From: Cudoniella acicularis | Taxonomy: Eukaryota; Ascomycota; Leotiomycetes; Helotiales; Helotiaceae | DNA: 14,110 nt | Assembly (NCBI GenBank): GCA_013054445.1 | Contig: JAAMPI010001469.1 | Location: 1 to 14,110 of the forward strand | Direction: 5' to 3' | Part shown: in pieces, positions 8,961 to 14,110 of the stretch | Layout of the letters: each line of letters opens with the position of its first letter | Position numbering within the stretch: the first letter of the stretch is position 1 | Translations under genes and position numbers: made by a program | The notes under the pieces: model-generated | Told to the model about the DNA's origin: nothing | The model's input: only the letters and a program-made list of their open reading frames with translations | The model's database searches: none

Positions 8961-9693
8961 ATGGTCAGTGTTACTTTTCTTTATCCCTGAGATGGTCGCT
9001 ACTGGGAGCAATGGTTTTGGGAAGAGGGAGATGATGCAGCTTGAAGGGAAATCGATGACGATCCAACACCGATCAACAAATCTCGTGGGCGCATTTACAA
9101 CCCTGGTGGAATTCCGCGAAACCGAAACCTTCAAATTCGAAGCAGCAGACCGATTCTTTAAAAATTGGATAGCAGATTTGGGGAAGGGGGTTGGAGAATC
9201 ATGGGCTGTTGGTCAACAGCAGATTGGACTGAAGCTGACGAGAACCCTCACAGGTCAACGTTCCCAAGACCAGACGTACCTACTGCAAGGGCAAGGACTG
9301 CAGAAAGCACACACAACACAAAGTCACACAATACAAGGCTGGAAAGGTATTTGGAGACTGGTCCTGATTCTCGAATTTGTTCTGATAAGATATCTCTCAG
9401 GCATCTCTGTTCGCGCAAGGAAAGCGTCGTTATGATCGCAAACAATCCGGTTATGGTGGTCAAACGAAACCCGTTTTCCACAAGAAGGCAAAGACTACGA
9501 AGAAGGTTGTGTTAAGATTGGAGTGCACAAATTGCAAGACGAAGGCACAGTTGGCGTTGAAGCGATGCAAGCATTTCGAACTTGGGTACGTACTCTCTGT
9601 GGGATGCTGGGGGAGCAGCACAATGGAGGAAAACGGAGCTAACAGTTTGGCAGTGGTGACAAGAAGACCAAGGGTGCTGCGTTGGTGTTCTAG
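8961..9693 (+). CDS. RPL44: 60S ribosomal protein eL42 (RPL44/RPL36A)
   Basis: Four exons, 8961-8963, 9254-9346, 9401-9585 and 9654-9693, encode 106 aa, the same length as the yeast protein. Exon 1 is only the ATG, followed by a 290-bp intron (GTCAGT donor); the other introns are 54 and 68 bp. The N-terminus [16 protein letters not shown], the run [13 protein letters not shown], then [17 protein letters not shown] and [12 protein letters not shown] are near-identical to eukaryotic eL42. Cysteines at 12, 17, 74, 77 and 88 include the zinc-ribbon ligands. The protein sits at the E-site of the large subunit. Residue 56 is proline, the form associated with cycloheximide sensitivity; glutamine at this site gives resistance in several yeasts. 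It stops at TAG 9691-9693. Frames reading across the introns in this stretch are shadows. Confidence 0.97.
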
Positions 9694-9758
9694 ATGTTCT
9701 GCGACAACTCTTCTTTCATGTTGGCATGGCACGGCATAGCGGATTCTGCTGGGATGCA

Positions 9759-9764
9759 ATTAAA
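9759..9764 (+). terminator. Candidate polyadenylation signal of eL42
   Basis: ATTAAA, a common variant of AATAAA, lies 66 bases after the eL42 stop codon, a sensible distance for a short 3'UTR. It is a single hexamer match. Confidence 0.3.
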
Positions 9765-9870
9765 GGCTGAGATGAATTGGGCAGGGAACAGCTTCGGGTT
9801 GGGTCCTTGTACTTTATTCTGCATCGCCAGGAAGCATAGCAAAATTCGCTGACACCATCTTGATTCTTGG

Positions 9871-10254
9871 CTATGGATATGCTGTGAAGTGGTATTGAAG
9901 GATGAGCGTATGGTTTGCCGCTTTTATTAATTTGCAGCCCAAGCACAACACACCCCTCCCCGAAAGGAAATTAACTCCTCTTCCGCCAAGATCCTTCCCA
10001 TACTCCCTATCTTCAATCACAAGCCTCTTCATTTCAGCAATTACCTCCAATTTCAACCAACCTTGGCAGCTTAACAAGGTATTCATCGTAATAAGTCCCT
10101 CGCCTTTCTAGCTTCAGTCATCGCGGAGCCGATGCCGTCCGTCCATACATATAAGCGTTTCTAATGCCAGATTCAAAATTCCAAATCCGCTTCCATTTTT
10201 GCCTACAACGGTCACAAAAATTCCCCCAGACTCCCTCAAAGAAAGAGCTAACAT
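9871..10254 (-). pseudogene. Possible unrecognised gene relic
   Basis: From an ATG at 10254 one frame reads 46 codons, including GIFVTVVGKNGSGFGILNLA, to a TGA; a TAG follows six bases later. The same frame then stays open for 71 codons from 10086 to 9871 with charged, helix-like content (WLKLEVIAEMKRLVIEDREY). Two clustered stops between two plausible segments could mean a decayed exon. No GT...AG intron that removes them in frame was found. I do not recognise the family, and chance is a serious alternative. Confidence 0.2.
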
Positions 10255-11659
10255 GCGGGCATAATTTTACCGAAGACCCAATATCCTTACAACTAGATCA
10301 CACATGAACCTCTGGGTGCCATGGCAAAGCCAAGGAATATAGGACTGGGAATCTAGAACGAGGGAAACGGTCATGGAATTTGTTTGTCCCATTGCCCCTT
10401 CTTTCCCTGTCCCCCTTCTGCCTTCTACCCTCAGACTCTGGGGAAGTTACAGAGCTGTGCACATTATATCTCATTTAACCAGCAGCACAAAGAAAGAGCC
10501 CCTCAGCTTTATTATTATCTACCTATTCAATGAGTTTTTGGAAATGGATCTCTCAAATATAGTTGGTTGTTCACTGACATCCTCATTACCTAAATATAAA
10601 AGAGAATAACCTCAACTAGTAGCTATGAGTGAGTGGCTGATAATGAAATTCTCGGCTATGCCTTCACAAACCTCGAAGCACCTAACAATAGAGACTTGTT
10701 ATGGTTCCATCCACGAAACAAATACTACTTGGAAGTATAAAGAATTCTGTAAGTGTGCTTTGATTTGGTATTCTAGCACGCGCTAAGATTTGAGCAAGTG
10801 AGTGGGTGAGGACTTAAGACGGGGCTTCAGAGATAAAAGAACCAACTCCTGCTTCATTTATAACTTTGCCTTTAACTCTACTTTCGTTGTCGAAAAGCAG
10901 ATTTCTTTGAATCACATTTTCAATCTTCAAATCTTCAAGTTTAAACAAAGAAGACTTTGTTATCAAGCAATGTTGGATAATATCAGATGCAACTGCTTCT
11001 GCAGAATAGATATTTCATTGAGCACCACCGCTCCTCAATGGCTGCTGAATGAGGCCTCAGATTTATTGAACTCTCTATCGTTCTTCAAATCATAGAAACA
11101 ATGCAGAGTTTGCTCGTGCTTTGGGAAGCTGATGGAAGTAGTGGGAAATCTAGCAGTATCACTAAATTCCTCAAAACTTGCATTCTAAATACAAACACAA
11201 ATCATAGATGAGGCCATGCCAGAGCTCTTCTCCATAAGCAGGCTCACTTACCCTCAGGGCTGTAGCTGTGGCATGGTATTTGAGAGTCCCGTGACTCCAC
11301 TTGGCACAAAGGCTTTCGGGAAAAGGGGTTCGCTTGGCGAAGGTCGCACTTGTGCGAGAAGACAGAACATCGTAGACTGTAGCTAAAGATCTGCGTGGAA
11401 AAGAATTGTATGTGTGTGATGATGGAGGAATCTACTCTGTCTTTGATAAGCTATGTATTAAAAGAGCGAAAGCTAACAGCCCATTTATACTTTTGTGTAC
11501 CTATTATATCTCTTGATGTTCCACCAGCTAAAGTAAAGACTGTAAAAATGAGTGAAGGATAAAATGTTCCTTTTGGTGTGAAAAATATCTGTCTCTTTTC
11601 AATCCCCTTTCCCCATGCTTTGCTTTGCCCAAACTCCCTACCAGAGCGCTTTTCTAGGT

Positions 11660-12888
11660 CTAAAACCCCTTTCCCAATCTCACCGTTTCACCACCTCCGT
11701 ACCACAGCGTCCCTCGCCTATAATCCAGCCCCTTTTCCATGCCAACCAGCCATTCCGTTTCCAAATTTCTCCCTCCCCCCTCTTTCGGCCAATACTCTGC
11801 CTCCAACCACTTGTTAACATCATCAATCTTCGCAAACCACTTCTGCATCTTCTCAGCACTATCATGGTCATCCTGTGTAAGGAACCGTCCAACAGTGATA
11901 TGCGAGCTGGGAACAACATAGCGGGAATCGACTGATACACCTGTAGCTTTGGCGATGTTGAAGAGATCTCTGCGGAGATGGTGGCAAGTGAAGGCATCGT
12001 CTTCGCTTGTTCTTGTTTCTGTGATGATTCTTGAGGCTTTTGGGAGGGATTCTCCTGCAGCGGGAAGAAAGGAGAGAGCTATGGCTGCTCCGTCGTAGGA
12101 AAGTGTTGGCTTAATCAGACGGGCTCGGTGAGAGTAGGGATAGTCTGTCATGGCTTCTGCTGCTTTGGGGCCCAGGGCGTTGATTATGGCGGTTATTTCT
12201 GGAGCTGTGAGCGAGAAGGTGATTTCCAGGGCTGTTAGGTGCAGGTTTTGGAGGGGCATGAGCCAGAGATCTGGAGAGTTATATATATTAGCTGTTTTTC
12301 AATTGGGTGCGAATAAATTTGGCAGCGTGAAGATACAAAGGATGATCGGAGAAGGATTGCTCCTATGCCAACTTTGATCCAAAAAGAGGGGCTTGCGTAC
12401 TTGGGGCAAGAGTTCGAAGCTCTTTCTGGATCCTTTCAACAAGAGAACGAATGTGAGCCGGAGGTCGAGCCCAAAATACAAGACAGTTTCTATGGTCTTG
12501 GTATCCAGGCTCAATGGTAGGATCCACCAGTCTCTGCAGGATTGGGTCCAAGATGAGCCCTGAAAACTCCGAGGAGAGGAGCTTGGCGCGCTGTTGGCCA
12601 TTTCGAGTTGTCCGGTGGGTTGCGTAACGGGTTTGAATGAGGGCCTGGACCCCGTCAGTTTGGTTCCCAAAGAGCACAAAGAAGAGAGAGGTAGATAAGA
12701 TAGGAGTTTCAAAATTCCGACACTTGGACCTGACAAATGAAGAAATTGGAGATTTGCCTTACAGGGTCATTTTGGCAAGCCTCGATCAAGGCATCGTAGG
12801 GATTTTCGTAAGTTGCAATGTCAACTCCAGACAAATCCTCAAATTTGTTTCTAGAGTCAGCTGACTGCAAATGTGATACAGCAGCCAT
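11660..12888 (-). CDS. 2H phosphoesterase-type protein (RNA ligase/cyclic nucleotide phosphodiesterase family)
   Basis: Three exons, 12888-12763, 12644-12401 and 12270-11660, with introns of 118 bp (GTAAGG donor) and 130 bp (GTACGC donor), encode 326 aa. Two HxT signatures are spaced as in the 2H superfamily: NLHLTALEIT (His134, Thr136) and SSHITVGRF (His247, Thr249). Together these form the two-histidine active site that acts on 2',3'-cyclic phosphates or related nucleotide or RNA ends. Exon 1 gives MAAVSHLQSADSRNKF and ATYENPYDALIEAC; exon 2 gives ALIQTRYATHRTTRNGQQ and DHRNCLVFWARPP, wording I associate with a fungal-specific branch. It has no signal peptide or membrane segment, so it is likely cytosolic or nuclear. 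The substrate is not known. A G-quadruplex motif lies in the promoter. Confidence 0.9.
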
Positions 12889-13184
12889 TTTGCAAGCACA
12901 TATACCAAACTTTTCTATGTTTTTAAAGACTAGATAGTGGGGTAAGGGGGTTGGGGGTTGGGGGTTGTCTGTGCTTATCGATATTGGGAGGGTGGACAGA
13001 GAGGACGCTCGGACCTCCTACTAAGAAACTTGAACTCGAAAAAGGATTTAATTTAATCGAGACACCTACCTTTCCTACTCCTACACAATCTTAACAACAA
13101 ACTTGACAACACTTATACATTCTTTTAACATCAAGTTCTATCGCAGATCCAGCTAGCGGATGGCGGTCGCGCTCTTAGGACACC
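12889..13184. promoter_or_regulatory. Divergent promoter region
   Basis: This segment separates the leftward 2H gene from the rightward relic at 13185. Its left part holds the G-run cluster. Its right part (about 13065-13135) is CT-rich, then CAACAAAC/ACATCAAG-like on the plus strand, the usual look of a fungal 5' leader. No TATA box is obvious on either strand. Confidence 0.45.
12939..12964 (+). other. G-quadruplex motif
   Basis: Four G-runs of 4, 5, 5 and 5 bases (12939-12942, 12946-12950, 12953-12957, 12960-12964) are separated by loops of 3, 2 and 2 bases (TAA, TT, TT). This satisfies the standard four-run G4 pattern with very short loops. It lies 51-76 bases upstream of the 2H gene ATG; the G-rich strand is that gene's template strand. 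Confidence 0.85.
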
Positions 13185-13540
13185 ATGGCAGACCTTGCAA
13201 CCTATCTGGAGCTTGGTTGGCCCGCCTTAGAGCAGTGCGCGATGGTCAGCAGCATCAACGTTTGGGTTGATGAGCTGTCTTGAGCCACAACAATATGAGT
13301 TTGCCCATCTTTGTTCTATATCATCGTAGGTATGTTCTCTCTAAGCTACTTTGTCGCCAGGAGTTCTCTGCTCTTGCCTTTTCAAGACTCCTGACTTTGA
13401 TGACAGTCCCATAGGTAGACCTCAACTTCAGTTTGCGACCATAGCCCGAGACCCTGGTCGCTCCTGCTCCGGTTATAGCCGAGACACCACACACCTGCAC
13501 TGCCACCTGGTCCTGTTCACTACCCACTTTGAGATTTAAG
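13185..13540 (+). pseudogene. Probable relic of a CFEM-type cysteine-rich protein
   Basis: An ATG in excellent context (CACCATGGC) at 13185 opens MADLATYLELGWPALEQCA, VWVDELS, then TGA (13281-13283), ATTI, TGA (13296-13298), VCPSLFYIIV and a good intron (GTATGT donor at 13330; acceptor at 13406 or, better for frame, 13414). The next segment reads PQLQFATIARDPGRSCSGYS. CFEM domains have an early PxCA, a later C-x-C pair and a final ATSIA...C segment. Here the two stop codons sit where cysteines are expected. I infer a decayed CFEM domain, perhaps from a PTH11-like receptor or wall protein. An alternative is chance resemblance. Confidence 0.35.
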
Positions 13541-13700
13541 CCCACTCAGGTTGGGTCTTAGGTGGCACCCAATAAACACGATAAAAGCTTATTTGCACTA
13601 CAAGCACACCTGCAGGGATTCACGACGTCCTCATTCCTGAAACCTTCAAGTTGTATCGCATCAAGCAATCTAACTTGAGCTTCTTTGATCATGAAGAGTC

Positions 13701-13890
13701 TTGACTGAAAACATCACAAAAGGACACAGAAGGGATCCAGTCCTTCCTAACTGTGATGATGGAGTCCCCTTCAATTTCTTCTCTCGCTCAACCATCTTTT
13801 GTTACAGCTTCAACATTACTCAAGCAGGCACTTACCTGCTTTGGCTTCAGGCAACTTCCACAGCATCTACGCAAGTAAGCTGAGCTCATC
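13701..13890 (+). pseudogene. Possible relic of a multicopper oxidase (laccase-like)
   Basis: One frame reads NCDDGVPFNFFSRS then FCYSFNITQAGTYLLW, close to the cupredoxin-1 segment of fungal multicopper oxidases (DGVP..., then Y-F-x-I-x-Q-A-G-T-Y-W followed by the HSH copper ligands). The ligand motif is missing. After W the frame is lost, and a neighbouring frame reads ASGNFHSIYAS from 13844, as if shifted. The preceding WHG copper motif is also absent. It looks like a broken fragment, recognised from wording only. Confidence 0.3.
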
Positions 13891-14110
13891 TTCCTTCTTG
13901 AATACACCTTCCCCCATTTCATGCCTCTTATTTTACAAAACCTCAGCTCATCCCACCTTTCCCCTCCTGCTAATCGCCCCCTCTATTATTTGCCTCAAAC
14001 CTTCTCCCTTCCTCCCTACCTTCAAGCTAACACCTCCTAGAATAATATCTCGAAACTAATACGCCACAAACACTCTGCTTCGCTTCTAGACGCAACATTC
14101 ATCCAAATTA
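13891..14110 (+). other. Pyrimidine-rich right edge
   Basis: The plus strand is rich in CT (CCTTCC, CCTTTCCCCTCC, CTTCCTCC) and ends with ACGCCACAAACACTCTGCTTCG. It could be a promoter or leader of a rightward gene beyond the window, or simply decayed sequence. The open frame running through it (13799-14059) is low-complexity Ser/Pro/Leu and not convincing. Confidence 0.35.

Larger units (their letters stand above)
9694..11659. other. Long intergenic region without a supported intact gene
   Basis: The eL42 gene runs into this region from the left and the 2H phosphoesterase gene from the right, so both 3'UTRs are here. Stops are frequent in all frames. Two minus-strand stretches look slightly more coding-like than their surroundings: 9871-10254 and the 87-codon open frame at 11171-11431, which has no ATG. 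Neither matches a family I know. The plus-strand frames at 10373-10609 and 10802-11095 look random. Confidence 0.55.

Noticed and set aside
8964..9253. Intronic box C/D snoRNA in the eL42 first intron
   Set aside because: Box C-like strings deviate from RTGATGA and the CTGA candidates are about 200 bases away, with no flanking terminal stem.
8968..9435. 155-codon plus-strand frame across the start of eL42
   Set aside because: It runs through the first intron and reads eL42 exon 2 in the wrong frame. The spliced eL42 model explains the region completely.
13281..13298. Selenocysteine recoding at the two TGA codons
   Set aside because: Ascomycete fungi lack selenocysteine insertion machinery, and the rest of the frame also shows decay.
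13321..13545. 74-codon minus-strand open frame
   Set aside because: It covers the intron and exon border of the CFEM-like relic on the opposite strand and has no recognisable motif.

Overview
The window reads as nuclear DNA of a filamentous ascomycete (Pezizomycotina). A leotiomycete such as a Botrytis/Sclerotinia relative is my best guess, from protein wording alone. The genes are split by short spliceosomal introns (49-140 bp, one of 290 bp) with GTAAGT/GTATG-type donors, CTAAC/CTGAC-like branch sites and YAG acceptors. Upstream regions are pyrimidine-rich on the sense strand. There are no bacterial signals, no operons, no CRISPR array and no recognisable transposon.

Layout, left to right. 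1-1324: no gene; the first ~105 bases look like the promoter of a leftward gene beyond the edge. 1325-2024 (-): secreted 8-cysteine apple/PAN-like protein, 2 exons, with a TATA box near 2250. 2025-3545: non-coding. 3546-4709 (-): 345-aa protein with an N-terminal SAP/HeH-like helical motif, a basic linker and about four C-terminal membrane segments, 3 exons. 4710-5451: intergenic, with a diverged ~62-bp tandem repeat. 5452-7675 (-): membrane-anchored cytochrome P450, 5 exons, intact except for one extra base in an A7 run between the I-helix and the K-helix. 7676-8960: divergent intergenic region. 8961-9693 (+): ribosomal protein eL42 (RPL44/RPL36A), 4 exons, the first being only the ATG. 9694-11659: long non-coding stretch with weak gene-relic candidates. 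11660-12888 (-): 2H phosphoesterase-type protein (RNA ligase/cyclic nucleotide phosphodiesterase family), 3 exons, with a four-run G-quadruplex motif about 50 bp upstream of its ATG. 13185-14110 (+): apparent relics, one CFEM-like and one multicopper-oxidase-like, then a pyrimidine-rich tail.

The five solid genes are unrelated in function (secretion, nuclear/ER membrane, oxidation, translation, RNA-end or nucleotide metabolism). I see no gene cluster working as one system and no clear candidate for an undescribed system. The most rewarding points are the single-base break in the P450, the SAP/HeH-plus-membrane architecture, the G-quadruplex next to a promoter, and the decayed right edge. All exon borders were assigned by eye from frame continuity and splice signals.
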